From Bacteroidia bacterium (GTDB lineage: Bacteria > Bacteroidota > Bacteroidia > J057), in NCBI GenBank assembly GCA_033391075.1, contig JAWPMV010000001.1, positions 5,704,001-5,768,000 on the forward strand: a stretch of DNA of 64,000 nucleotides. Direction: 5' to 3'. Of the stretch, positions 8,402 through 16,324 are shown one piece after another (position 1 is the first letter of the stretch; every line of letters starts with the position of its first letter). The notes under the pieces were generated by a model, which saw only the letters and a list, made by a program, of their open reading frames with translations, had not been told where the DNA came from and ran no database searches. The position numbers were made by a program, and so were the translations under genes.

Positions 8402-9643
8402 ATGAAAAAGATACACTTGTTCCCAGTCGTTCTGGCGGCATGGCTACTTTGCCTGTCATCCTGCCAGTCTCCCTCTTCTACTCCTATCACTTTACAAAAT
8501 GGTAATTGGGTCGGCACGCTCCATTTGAGAGAGGCTGCAGATTTGCCTTTCCAGTTTAGCCTGAATCAAGCGGGCGAGAACTATAAAATGGTGGTTTTCA
8601 ATGCAGAAGAGCGGATAGAAGTAGATGAAATTGTGCAAAAAGGCGATTCTCTCATCATCAAAATGCCTGTATTTGATAGTGAATTTAAATTAAAAATTCA
8701 CTCTGCTACTGAACTCAGCGGAAACTGGTATGACTATACCCGAGGAGTAGATTATCATACCCCCTTTAAAGCTGAATTTGGAGAAGAAGGCCGGTTTCCC
8801 ATACAATATGAGGCAGCTGAACTTGCTCCTCTTTACAGTTTACAATTTCTGGATGGTACTGGGCCTGCAATAGGTCAATTCTCTCAAAACGGGAATAAAG
8901 TAACGGGCAATTTCCAAACAGAGACTGGAGATTATCGATTTCTGGAGGGAATTATGGATGGAAATACCCTCAAACTTTCCGCTTTCGATGGCTCGCATGC
9001 ATTTCTCTTTCATGCAGATATAAAGGGAGACTCTATAGCAGGGAAATTCTGGTCTGGTAGTCATTGGGAGGAAAGTTGGATCGGAATAGTTGATCCGGGG
9101 GCTTCTATTCGAAAGCCAGAAGACCTGACTTTTCTTAAAGAAGGATTTGAAGAGTTTAGTTTTAAATTCCCCAATCTTGAAGGTGACAGCATATCATTTA
9201 AGGATGATCGATTCAAGAACAAAGTCACCATAGTACAACTTATGGGATCCTGGTGTCCTAACTGCATGGATGAGACCCGCTTATTCACCCAATGGTATGA
9301 TAAATACCATAAAGAAGGTCTGGAAATCGTTGGGGTAGCATTCGAAAGAACCAGCAAAGGGATGCCACAAGCGCAAAAGAATATTGTACGTATGGCAAAA
9401 CGACTGGAAGCCAATTACCCATTCCTCCTCGCAGCCACCAATAATGACAAATCTCTGGCTTCTGAGAAATTTCCTATGCTCAATAATATCATTTCCTTTC
9501 CGACTAGCATTTTCCTTGATAAAAAAGGCAGGGTAAGAAAAGTGCATACAGGATTTAATGGGCCGGGAACCGGAAATGTATATACTCGCTATGTGGAAGA
9601 GTATGAAGCTTTTTTGGAGAAAATGCTGGCAGAGGAAATTTAG
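8402..9643 (+). CDS. TlpA-like thioredoxin-fold lipoprotein
   Basis: An exported thiol-disulfide protein. Residues 1-20 form a signal with the lipobox LSSC, giving a lipidated Cys21. Residues 25-240 form two similar beta-rich segments of unknown role (each with a pattern like NGNWVGTLHL / GNKVTGNF). Residues about 250-410 are a TlpA/AhpC-like thioredoxin fold with the redox motif W284-C285-P-N-C288. The long N-terminal region before the Trx fold is common in Bacteroidota members. It probably acts as a periplasmic reductase, anchored to a membrane. The phosphatase gene ends three bases beyond its stop codon, on the other strand. Confidence 0.85.
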   Translation: MKKIHLFPVVLAAWLLCLSSCQSPSSTPITLQNGNWVGTLHLREAADLPFQFSLNQAGENYKMVVFNAEERIEVDEIVQKGDSLIIKMPVFDSEFKLKIHSATELSGNWYDYTRGVDYHTPFKAEFGEEGRFPIQYEAAELAPLYSLQFLDGTGPAIGQFSQNGNKVTGNFQTETGDYRFLEGIMDGNTLKLSAFDGSHAFLFHADIKGDSIAGKFWSGSHWEESWIGIVDPGASIRKPEDLTFLKEGFEEFSFKFPNLEGDSISFKDDRFKNKVTIVQLMGSWCPNCMDETRLFTQWYDKYHKEGLEIVGVAFERTSKGMPQAQKNIVRMAKRLEANYPFLLAATNNDKSLASEKFPMLNNIISFPTSIFLDKKGRVRKVHTGFNGPGTGNVYTRYVEEYEAFLEKMLAEEI

Positions 9644-9646
9644 CCC

Positions 9647-10126
9647 CTAGAGATCGTGTTGCTCCCGAATAAAAGTAAGGAGTTTGGCGCAGGAGCGATC
9701 CAGCATTTCATAGACATCTTCAAAACCCTGGTTTCCCCCATAATAGGGATCAGGAACATCAGCATTTACCGCTTCCTCATCAAAATAGCGCATTTTGATG
9801 ATGGCTGATTTGATGTCTGAAACATGGGTAGCCAAACGCTGCAGATTGATCAGATTGCTAGCATCCATCGGGATGATATAATCAAACTCCAGAAAATCCT
9901 CTTTCTGCACTTTGCGTGCTCGGGAAAGCAGTTCAATCCCGTGTTTAGTGGCAGTCCTTCTCATGCGCTCATCTGCTCTTTCTCCCACATGCCAGGCGCC
10001 TGTACCACAGGAATCTACCTGTATCATATCAGATAAAGAAGCATCAGCTACGTGCTTCAGAAAGAGGCCTTCAGCCATGGGGGAACGGCAGATATTTCCG
10101 AGACAGACGAAAAGTACTTTTACCAT
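9647..10126 (-). CDS. Low-molecular-weight protein-tyrosine-phosphatase
   Basis: A cytoplasmic phosphatase of the LMW-PTP family. The P-loop is at the extreme N-terminus: Cys8 (nucleophile) in C-L-G-N-I-C-R-S (8-15). The general-acid loop is DPYYGG. The length of 159 is normal. The role in this organism (tyrosine kinase or capsule regulation, or arsenate reduction) cannot be told, because no kinase or ars gene is adjacent. A TACATTTG -7 element lies about 30 bases upstream of the ATG. Confidence 0.93.
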   Translation of the reverse strand: MVKVLFVCLGNICRSPMAEGLFLKHVADASLSDMIQVDSCGTGAWHVGERADERMRRTATKHGIELLSRARKVQKEDFLEFDYIIPMDASNLINLQRLATHVSDIKSAIIKMRYFDEEAVNADVPDPYYGGNQGFEDVYEMLDRSCAKLLTFIREQHDL

Positions 10127-10155
10127 GTGTACTGAGATGATGCGCTAAATTCGCT

Positions 10156-10163
10156 CAAATGTA
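10156..10163 (-). promoter_or_regulatory. Possible -7 element for the phosphatase gene
   Basis: CAAATGTA on the plus strand reads TACATTTG leftwards, an exact TAnnTTTG. No good TTG was found at 18-20 bases upstream, so only the -7 part is supported. Confidence 0.35.
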
Positions 10164-10258
10164 GCTGTCTTGCAAATGTGTTTCAGCCTTATTTGGAAAG
10201 CCATAGATTAAATCCCATTTTAAAAAGAAAAATACAATAGCCGAAAATTATACAGGCA

Positions 10259-10771
10259 ATGGGAATTTTTAACTTTTTCGGAAATCTTACAGAAAGAATC
10301 TTCACAGTTATACTTGCGGTCATATTTGCACAGGCTCCCGTTTATATGAATCAATATACCCATGTACTGGCGGGTGCCCATAAAGAATCTGAAACAACCT
10401 ATCTGGATTTGGAAAGCAGGGCAGCCGGCTATGATCAGACAGTAGAAGCATTTCTTCATGAATTGATGAATAATGAGGATCCCCGGGTAAAGGACAATGC
10501 AGAAGTATCCTGGAATACGGTCAAAAGATACCTGGATTATGACAAAGCCCTGAAGAGTCTTCGAAATAGCAATGCATTCACACGCCCTTTCAATTTCCTC
10601 AGACATCTGGATGGAAGAATCCGTTCTGCCGTAAAATTCAGCCCCAGTCTCCCGCTCAATTTTGAAGGCCTGGCTTATGCTATTCTGGGCGTGTTAGCAG
10701 CAATGGGGATATCCGGGCTTTTTAGTAAGTGGACGAGTAAGAAGAAAAAAGAGCCTGTTATTCAGGCCTAG
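10259..10771 (+). CDS. DUF2937-family membrane protein
   Basis: 170 residues with an N-terminal hydrophobic segment (about 9-28), a soluble helical middle containing the family pattern MNQYTHVLAGAHKE and regularly spaced charged residues, and a second membrane segment (about 140-160) followed by a Lys-rich tail. This hairpin arrangement and the QY-x6-GA-x-KE phrase fit DUF2937, whose function is unknown. It is followed 51 bases later by a VanZ gene. Confidence 0.6.
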   Translation: MGIFNFFGNLTERIFTVILAVIFAQAPVYMNQYTHVLAGAHKESETTYLDLESRAAGYDQTVEAFLHELMNNEDPRVKDNAEVSWNTVKRYLDYDKALKSLRNSNAFTRPFNFLRHLDGRIRSAVKFSPSLPLNFEGLAYAILGVLAAMGISGLFSKWTSKKKKEPVIQA

Positions 10772-10822
10772 GATTTGCTTGGATAATGTTTCAAGGTTTT
10801 CCCTAATTGTGTCGCATATTGG

Positions 10823-11317
10823 ATGCCCCTTTACACCATCCCCAACTCCTTGAATAGAAAATACTTTTTTACGCATTGGCTCCCGCTTATCCTTTGGCTC
10901 TCAATCATCTTTTTCCTTTCCAGTCAGGTGAAAGATGATACGGAGGATACGAGTGGGCTGATTTTAGGTATTCTCCAGTTTTTAGGGATGAAAATAGAAT
11001 TCATAGAGCAATACCATGTGCATTTCTATGTGAGAAAGCTGGCGCATTTCACCGAATATTTCGTTCTATGCATTCTGAGTTTTCGACTCTTCTCTCTCAA
11101 TTTTCCTATGAAAAAAAGCCTGTTTTTAGGATGGCTCTTTTCAGTGCTCTATGCCTGTTCAGATGAGTTCCACCAAACTTTTGTAGCGGGTCGGGGAGCT
11201 TCAGTAAAAGATGTTTTGATTGATGCTTCGGGAGCAGCAATTGCAGCCCTTTGTATCGCCGCCTTTCTGACAATTTATCCCAAATTTTCTCGTAACTTGC
11301 AGGCCGAAACAAAGTAA
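10823..11317 (+). CDS. VanZ-like family membrane protein
   Basis: A 164-residue polytopic membrane protein with four hydrophobic segments. The VanZ signatures are present: RKLAHFTEYFVL in the middle and SDEFHQTFVAGRGASVKDVLIDASGA near the end. VanZ itself gives low-level teicoplanin resistance, but most chromosomal homologues have no assigned role, and resistance should not be assumed here. The start ATG at 10823 gives a reasonable amphipathic N-terminus before the first membrane segment. Confidence 0.85.
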   Translation: MPLYTIPNSLNRKYFFTHWLPLILWLSIIFFLSSQVKDDTEDTSGLILGILQFLGMKIEFIEQYHVHFYVRKLAHFTEYFVLCILSFRLFSLNFPMKKSLFLGWLFSVLYACSDEFHQTFVAGRGASVKDVLIDASGAAIAALCIAAFLTIYPKFSRNLQAETK

Positions 11318-11369
11318 TATACTTAGTAGTTTTTAATTAATACCAATATTCAATTTCCAATAAATCCTC

Positions 11370-12614
11370 ATGATTGTAGAAATCAAAGTTCCCAGCCCAG
11401 GTGAGTCCATTACCGAAGTGGAAATCGAAAGCTGGTTGGTCGAAAGCGGCGCCTATGTCGACATGGACGATGAACTTGCTGAGATCAATTCTGACAAGGC
11501 TACCCTCACGGTAAATGCCGAACAAGGAGGAACCATAGAAATACTTGCTGCCGAAGGAGATACAGTAGCAGTCGGTCAGGTGATTGCCAAGATCGATACA
11601 GAAGGCGCAGCAGCGGCAAAAACAGCAGCCCCCGCAAAAGAAGAAACATCTGAGAAAAAAGAAGCCCCTGTCGCTCCTCCCGTAGCAGATAGTTCGGCGA
11701 AAGGACATCCTTCCGTTTCTGCAGCAAAGATGATGAAGGAAAAAGGCATTGATCCTGCCAGTGTACAGGGCAATGGTCGAGGCGGACGCATCACCAAAAC
11801 AGATGTAGTCAACCATAAAGATACAGCTGCCAAAGAGACTCCTGCTCCTGAGAAAAAAGAGAAGAAAGAAGAAAGACCTTTACCAGGTCTGCCTGTATTG
11901 AGTGTAGGAGGAGAAAGAACGGAGCGAAGAGAAAAGATGAGTAGCCTGCGTCGTAAGATTGCAGAGCGCCTTGTTTCTGTAAAAAATGAGACTGCGATGC
12001 TGACTACCTTCAATGAGGTAGACCTGCAAGCGGTTATGGATATCCGTAAGAAGTATAAGGAGAAGTTCAAAGAAACGCATGGCGTAGGACTTGGATATAT
12101 GTCCTTCTTTACCAAAGCGGTTACGATGGCTTTGAAAGAATTTCCAGGAGTCAATGCACAGATTGATGGAAAGGAGATTATTTATTACGATTATGCTGAT
12201 ATAAGCATTGCCGTGAGTTCTCCCAAAGGACTGGTTGTGCCTGTGATTCGCAATGCACACCTGATGAGCCTGGCTGAACTGGAACAATCAGTTTTGCACT
12301 ACGCACTTAAAGCTCGTGCCGGAAAACTGACAATTGATGAGATGACGGGTGGAACATTCTCCATTACAAATGGAGGAATTTTTGGTTCTATGCTTTCGAC
12401 TCCTATCATCAACCCTCCACAGTCTGCTATTTTAGGTATGCATAATATCGTGCAAAGACCTGTAGCAATAAATGGAGAGGTAAAGATCAGGCCAATCATG
12501 TATTTGGCACTTTCTTATGACCACAGAATTGTCGATGGAAAGGGAGCAGTAAGTTTCCTCTATCGGATAAAAGAAAGATTGGAAGATCCTTCTCGTTTAC
12601 TGCTTGAAGTATAG
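11370..12614 (+). CDS. odhB: Dihydrolipoamide succinyltransferase, E2 of 2-oxoglutarate dehydrogenase
   Basis: E2 core enzyme of the 2-oxoglutarate dehydrogenase complex (TCA cycle). The order is lipoyl domain (1-77, lipoyl Lys43 in [10 protein letters not shown]), an Ala/Pro/Glu/Lys linker (about 78-108), a peripheral-subunit-binding domain (about 108-145, [29 protein letters not shown]), a second linker, and the catalytic domain (about 185-414) with the active-site His385-Arg-Ile-Val-Asp389-Gly. The GxGGRITKxD and SYDHRIVDG phrases fit OdhB/SucB better than pyruvate E2, but a branched-chain E2 is not strictly excluded. The E1 gene (odhA) is not adjacent. A strong hairpin terminator follows. 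Confidence 0.88.
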   Translation: MIVEIKVPSPGESITEVEIESWLVESGAYVDMDDELAEINSDKATLTVNAEQGGTIEILAAEGDTVAVGQVIAKIDTEGAAAAKTAAPAKEETSEKKEAPVAPPVADSSAKGHPSVSAAKMMKEKGIDPASVQGNGRGGRITKTDVVNHKDTAAKETPAPEKKEKKEERPLPGLPVLSVGGERTERREKMSSLRRKIAERLVSVKNETAMLTTFNEVDLQAVMDIRKKYKEKFKETHGVGLGYMSFFTKAVTMALKEFPGVNAQIDGKEIIYYDYADISIAVSSPKGLVVPVIRNAHLMSLAELEQSVLHYALKARAGKLTIDEMTGGTFSITNGGIFGSMLSTPIINPPQSAILGMHNIVQRPVAINGEVKIRPIMYLALSYDHRIVDGKGAVSFLYRIKERLEDPSRLLLEV

Positions 12615-12631
12615 GAGAAAAGAAATGATAT

Positions 12632-12664
12632 AAAAAAAGCTGTGCAAATTGCACAGCTTTTTTT
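12632..12664. terminator. Bidirectional intrinsic terminator after odhB
   Basis: An A7 tract, then GCTGTGC, loop AAATT, GCACAGC and a T-rich run. The stem is perfect and flanked by A on one side and T on the other, so it can stop transcription from both odhB and the small leftward ORF at 12663-12806. Confidence 0.85.
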
Positions 12665-12806
12665 ATTCTTTGATCTCAGGACACTGATCTAGGATCTTTT
12701 GCGTGTGACTGATACGGGATTGGTTTCTTGCCTTCTGCTGGTTGTGCTGGCTTCTTTGTCTCGTTGTTCTGATGCGAGACCTGGTGGGTGTCATTCTACG
12801 AGGCAT
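12663..12806 (-). CDS. Putative 47-residue arginine-rich protein
   Basis: An ATG at 12804-12806 (reverse strand) opens a 47-codon frame ending in TAA at 12663-12665. The product begins MPRRMTPTRSRIRTTRQRSQ and continues through HNQQKARNQS and RISHTQKILD to QCPEIKE. There are 10 Arg and 3 Lys against 3 Glu/Asp, all acidic residues being near the end, so it is strongly basic. It resembles a nucleic-acid-binding or ribosome-associated small protein only in composition; I recognise no family. Support: the stop codon falls exactly at a bidirectional terminator, and 277 bases of AT-rich DNA upstream leave room for a promoter. Against: it is short and unverified. Confidence 0.45.
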   Translation of the reverse strand: MPRRMTPTRSRIRTTRQRSQHNQQKARNQSRISHTQKILDQCPEIKE

Positions 12807-12928
12807 AATCTAAGTTTAGGTATGGATATCAATTGATACTTTTCAATAATCGAATTCTAAATTTACATAATTTTTAACCAAATGTCAATATTTTATGGAT
12901 TTGTTAACAAATACCTATGGCCGATTAA

Positions 12929-12936
12929 TATTTTTG
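12929..12936 (+). promoter_or_regulatory. Possible -7 element upstream of the GMC oxidoreductase
   Basis: TATTTTTG is an exact TAnnTTTG in the AT-rich stretch 12807-13083. The nearest TTG (12901-12903) is 25 bases away, longer than usual, so this is weak. The implied leader is about 145 bases. Nothing else clear was found in this gap. Confidence 0.3.
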
Positions 12937-13083
12937 TAAATTTTACAATTCTTCAATATATCGACTGAGAGGCGGGATCACTTATATATACGGAAATCAT
13001 CATAATTTGTTGTATATCAATTAATTACACCCAAGCCCTCTCATTAACAAATTTGTAATTACCTATAATTCTCTGTCTTAGGA

Positions 13084-14508
13084 ATGTCTGATTATGACCT
13101 GATACTCATTGGTAGTGGCTTTGCCAGTAGTTTTTTTCTCAAAAAAATTAAAGAGAAGAAAGCTGCTTTACGGATTCTATTGTTAGAAAAAGGGCAAAAA
13201 TTCACCCATCAGGAAGAATTAGGATATGCAGCAGCAGCTAAACAAGCACCCGGTTATCAATTGGCAGAAACAAGCCTGATTCAGCAAAATTCGGATAATC
13301 ACTATTTTCAATTCAATCAATCCTTTGGAGGTGGCTCAAATTGTTGGCTTGGATGTACGCCTCGCTTCCTCCCTGCTGATTTTCGCTTGAACTCCACTTA
13401 CGGAATTGGCAAAGATTGGCCAATAAGCTATGAAGACTTAGCGCCTTATTATGATGAAGCGGAAAGCCTGATGCAGATATCTGGTCCAGAGAATACCCCC
13501 TGGCCGAAGTCCGGAAAATATCCATTGCCTCCACATGGACTTACTCCTTTTGATCGACAATTGCAGGAAAAATATCCCGATTCGGTATACGCTCAAGCTA
13601 CTGCCAGGGCCAGTATGCCTACTGCTCAAAGAGCTAAGTGTTGCGGAAGTTCAGTCTGTTCTCTTTGCCCGCTAGATGCAAAATTTACAATTGGCAATGG
13701 TATGGGAGAAGTTTTTGAAGGAATTGATATCATGTATGGAGCGGAGGTCTATGCCCTGGAATTGAATAATGACCGGGTACGTAAAGTTTTCTACCGAAAA
13801 AATGGGCAGGAGAAAGAAGCGAGCGCTGATCTTTTTGCCCTGGGGACCAATCCCATTTTCAATTCGCATATTCTCCTTAATTCCGGAGACAGTCATCCGC
13901 TTTTGGGGAAAGGGATTGGAGAGCAAAGATCCGTCATGGTCAATATCGATCTGGGTTTTGACAATTCGGGCGGCAGTAGTATCAATTCGGCCAATATGTG
14001 GATGCTGTATAAGGGGGAACAAAGAAAAGCAGCTGCAGCCTGTCTTATCGAAAGTCAGAATTCGGCCCAGATGATCAGACTGGAAAAGGGAAAGCTCAGG
14101 CATCTGGCATTGTTTAAATGTATTTTCGAGGACGTGTATCAGGAAGAAAATCATGTCAGAAAAAGTGATAATCCTTTCAAAGCCATAGTCAATTATCAGG
14201 GTCCCTCCGAGTATTTGAGGAAAGGGGTTGAAAGGCTAAAATCTAAACTGGACAAGATTTTCGAAGGCTTAGCTGTTGAAAAATATCAGATTTCTCCTGG
14301 CCTTGCTTCCACGGAGGCCCATATCATTGGAGGGCATATCATGGGGAATGATCCGGAAAATTCGGTCCTGGATGAAATGCAACTTCACCATCAATATCGA
14401 AACCTCTTTGTGTTGGGGGCAGGTAGTTTTAGCAGCATGAGCCCTGCAAATCCAACTTTGACTTTGGCAGCCTTATCTTTGCGATCTGCAGATAAAATGA
14501 AATTCTGA
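13084..14508 (+). CDS. GMC-type FAD-dependent oxidoreductase, large subunit
   Basis: An FAD alcohol/sugar dehydrogenase of the GMC superfamily. Residues 4-35 form the ADP-binding fold (DLILIGSGFASS ... ILLLEKG). FGGGSNCWLGCTPRFLP (about 81-97) is the second FAD signature region, and the C-terminus has GAGSFSSMSPANPTLTLAALSLRSAD, matching the GMC C-terminal domain. A cysteine cluster C186-C187-x4-C192-x2-C195 sits in the middle and resembles the iron-sulfur region of membrane-linked FAD glucose/fructose/gluconate dehydrogenases. It has no signal peptide. The next gene begins two bases after its stop and carries a Tat-like signal, so I infer co-export as a complex. The substrate is unknown. Confidence 0.8.
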   Translation: MSDYDLILIGSGFASSFFLKKIKEKKAALRILLLEKGQKFTHQEELGYAAAAKQAPGYQLAETSLIQQNSDNHYFQFNQSFGGGSNCWLGCTPRFLPADFRLNSTYGIGKDWPISYEDLAPYYDEAESLMQISGPENTPWPKSGKYPLPPHGLTPFDRQLQEKYPDSVYAQATARASMPTAQRAKCCGSSVCSLCPLDAKFTIGNGMGEVFEGIDIMYGAEVYALELNNDRVRKVFYRKNGQEKEASADLFALGTNPIFNSHILLNSGDSHPLLGKGIGEQRSVMVNIDLGFDNSGGSSINSANMWMLYKGEQRKAAAACLIESQNSAQMIRLEKGKLRHLALFKCIFEDVYQEENHVRKSDNPFKAIVNYQGPSEYLRKGVERLKSKLDKIFEGLAVEKYQISPGLASTEAHIIGGHIMGNDPENSVLDEMQLHHQYRNLFVLGAGSFSSMSPANPTLTLAALSLRSADKMKF

Positions 14509-14510
14509 TC

Positions 14511-14891
14511 ATGGCAGGAAAAAACATATCCCGCAGGAGGTTCATAGTAGGCTTTCTCATGCTATTATTGGGAGTACTTGCCTATGTTCGTTTTTTCTCT
14601 ACTCCTGCTTCCCGCCTGAAAAAGAGATTGTCAAGGTTGGGATTTGAAGTGGAGAAAGAAGAATTGCAAAAATTTTGGGAGGCCTGGTTTATGCAAATGG
14701 AGAATCAGCTTGATGCGTATAGTTTTCGCTATCCTATTCATTATCTGCGAGAGCCTTTAGAGGATCGGGTGAAATTGTTTCTATATTCTTCCAATGCACT
14801 GACGAAAAATGGGGATGAGCCCATCCGTTTTATCAAGCTCTACACTCCCTATGAACGGCCTTGTTTTCATCCTTTTCTGGCAGCAGAATAA
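14511..14891 (+). CDS. Tat-signal small subunit partner of the GMC dehydrogenase
   Basis: A 126-residue protein starting two bases after the GMC gene, so almost certainly translationally coupled. The N-terminus SRRRFIVGFLMLLLGVLAYV is a twin-arginine motif followed by a hydrophobic core. The remainder is helical (EKEELQKFWEAWFMQMENQLDAYS) and lacks cofactor motifs. Size, position and signal all fit the small (gamma, gluconate-2-dehydrogenase subunit 3 type) chaperone/escort subunit of FAD dehydrogenases, although sequence similarity is not obvious to me. I infer that it carries the folded FAD subunit through Tat. Confidence 0.6.
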   Translation: MAGKNISRRRFIVGFLMLLLGVLAYVRFFSTPASRLKKRLSRLGFEVEKEELQKFWEAWFMQMENQLDAYSFRYPIHYLREPLEDRVKLFLYSSNALTKNGDEPIRFIKLYTPYERPCFHPFLAAE

Positions 14892-14933
14892 ATAAGTAAT
14901 TCTTGCTATCCTGCCCCTCCCTTTCTACATAAA

Positions 14934-15055
14934 GTCATCTCGAAGCTTGGCAGCGCGAAGGCCTGCGTGCTGAGAGATCCTGTATTTTTAATCGACCGAG
15001 TATACAAGATCCTTCGGCCCGCGATAGCCCACTCACAAACCAGCCTCAGGATAAC
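14934..15055. repeat. GTCATC-type imperfect palindromic element, copy 1
   Basis: A 122-base element with ends GTCATCTCGA and (reverse complement of the right end) GTTATCCTGA. Inside, GATCCTGTAT at about 14978 pairs with ATACAAGATC at about 15003 (9 of 10). A second member with better-preserved ends is at 33188-33304. No coding potential is evident. It looks like a decayed non-autonomous element or a REP-like hairpin. Confidence 0.6.
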
Positions 15056-15073
15056 CCATGAGCCTAAAAAGCG

Positions 15074-15100
15074 AAAAGCTGCCACAAGAGGACAGCTTTT
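15074..15100. terminator. Bidirectional terminator between the GMC unit and fadA
   Basis: AAAAGCTG ... CAGCTTTT with additional CC/GG pairing and a short loop. The A- and T-rich flanks allow it to serve both converging transcripts. Confidence 0.7.
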
Positions 15101-15125
15101 CTATTCACGTTGTTAGGAGTTCAAT

Positions 15126-16298
15126 TTATAACAATTCATAAATGCCGGCCACGCCCTGACCTCCACCTACACAGGCAGTAACCATCCCATACTTGTCTTT
15201 GCGTTTTTCCATTTCATTTATCAATTGAACGGTAAGCTTGGCACCTGTACATCCCAGAGGGTGTCCCAGGGCAATCGCACCACCATTTACATTCACAATC
15301 TCAGGATTGATGTCCAATTCACGAATCACGCCTAGCGACTGAGCCGCAAAGGCTTCATTCAATTCAATTTGATCAATATCATTCAATTTGAGACCGCTTT
15401 GCTTGAGCACTTTGGGGACAGCAACGATGGGTCCCATTCCCATAATGCGAGGATCGATTCCTTCCGTAGCATAACCGACCATTCTTGCACGAGGCTCGAT
15501 GCCCAGTTCTTTCACCATTCTCTCTGACATGATCATCACAAAAGCAGATCCATCATTGATAGGGGAAGAATTACCTGCAGTAACCTTTCCATTCGCTCTG
15601 AATACAGGCCTCAGTCCGCCCAATACTTCTACTGTGGTTCCTTTTCGAGGCCCCTCATCTGTATCTACTACATATTTCTTGCTTTGTCTTCTGCCATCTG
15701 CATCTACAAAGATGTCTTCGACTTCAATAGGAACGATCTGCCCATCAAATTTCCCATCTGCCTGTGCTTGCAAGGCTTTCATATGAGAATTGTAGGCGAA
15801 TACATCCATATCCTCACGGCTGATATTATAATCGCTGGCAACCTCTTCAGCAGTCAATCCCATACTGAGGTACCAATCCGGATGCTCAGTTGCGATCTTC
15901 ATATTCAAAGAAGGCTTATGCCCCATCATGGGCAGCATGGACATACTTTCAGTCCCTCCTGCGATGATACAATCTGCCATACCGGCTTTGATCTTTGCTG
16001 CTCCCAAAGCAATGGTTTCCAAACCGGAACCACAATAGCGGTTCACTGTAACTCCGGAAACATTCATGGGCAAAGACATCAGGGCTACCATACGCCCAAT
16101 TTGCATCCCTTGCTCAGCCTCTGGAATCGCACAACCTACGATAAGGTCATCGACTCTTGACGGATCGAGTTGAGGAACCTGAGCTACCAGGTGCTTCACA
16201 ACTTCTGCTGCCAAGTCATCAGAGCGGGTAGCCTTAAAGCCCCCTTTTCTTCCTCTGGCGATAGCGGTTCTATATCCGGTTACTATATAAGCTTCCAT
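15126..16298 (-). CDS. fadA: Acetyl-CoA acyltransferase (3-ketoacyl-CoA thiolase)
   Basis: Thiolytic cleavage of 3-ketoacyl-CoA, the last step of beta-oxidation. The acyl-accepting nucleophile is Cys89 in NRYCGSGLE. His346 in GHPLGCTGA and Cys376 in ACVGGGQG complete the active site, and the NEAFAAQ motif is present. The length of 390 is typical. It is the last gene of a marR-fadN-fadA operon, 26 bases downstream of fadN. Its start, [16 protein letters not shown], fits the family well. Confidence 0.95.
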   Translation of the reverse strand: MEAYIVTGYRTAIARGRKGGFKATRSDDLAAEVVKHLVAQVPQLDPSRVDDLIVGCAIPEAEQGMQIGRMVALMSLPMNVSGVTVNRYCGSGLETIALGAAKIKAGMADCIIAGGTESMSMLPMMGHKPSLNMKIATEHPDWYLSMGLTAEEVASDYNISREDMDVFAYNSHMKALQAQADGKFDGQIVPIEVEDIFVDADGRRQSKKYVVDTDEGPRKGTTVEVLGGLRPVFRANGKVTAGNSSPINDGSAFVMIMSERMVKELGIEPRARMVGYATEGIDPRIMGMGPIVAVPKVLKQSGLKLNDIDQIELNEAFAAQSLGVIRELDINPEIVNVNGGAIALGHPLGCTGAKLTVQLINEMEKRKDKYGMVTACVGGGQGVAGIYELL

Positions 16299-16324
16299 TA
16301 TATTCTGTTGGTTATAGGCTAATA

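Noticed and set aside
10823-11317. VanZ gene as evidence of glycopeptide resistance
   Set aside because: No vanA/B/X/S/R-type genes nearby; VanZ homologues are common and mostly unrelated to resistance.
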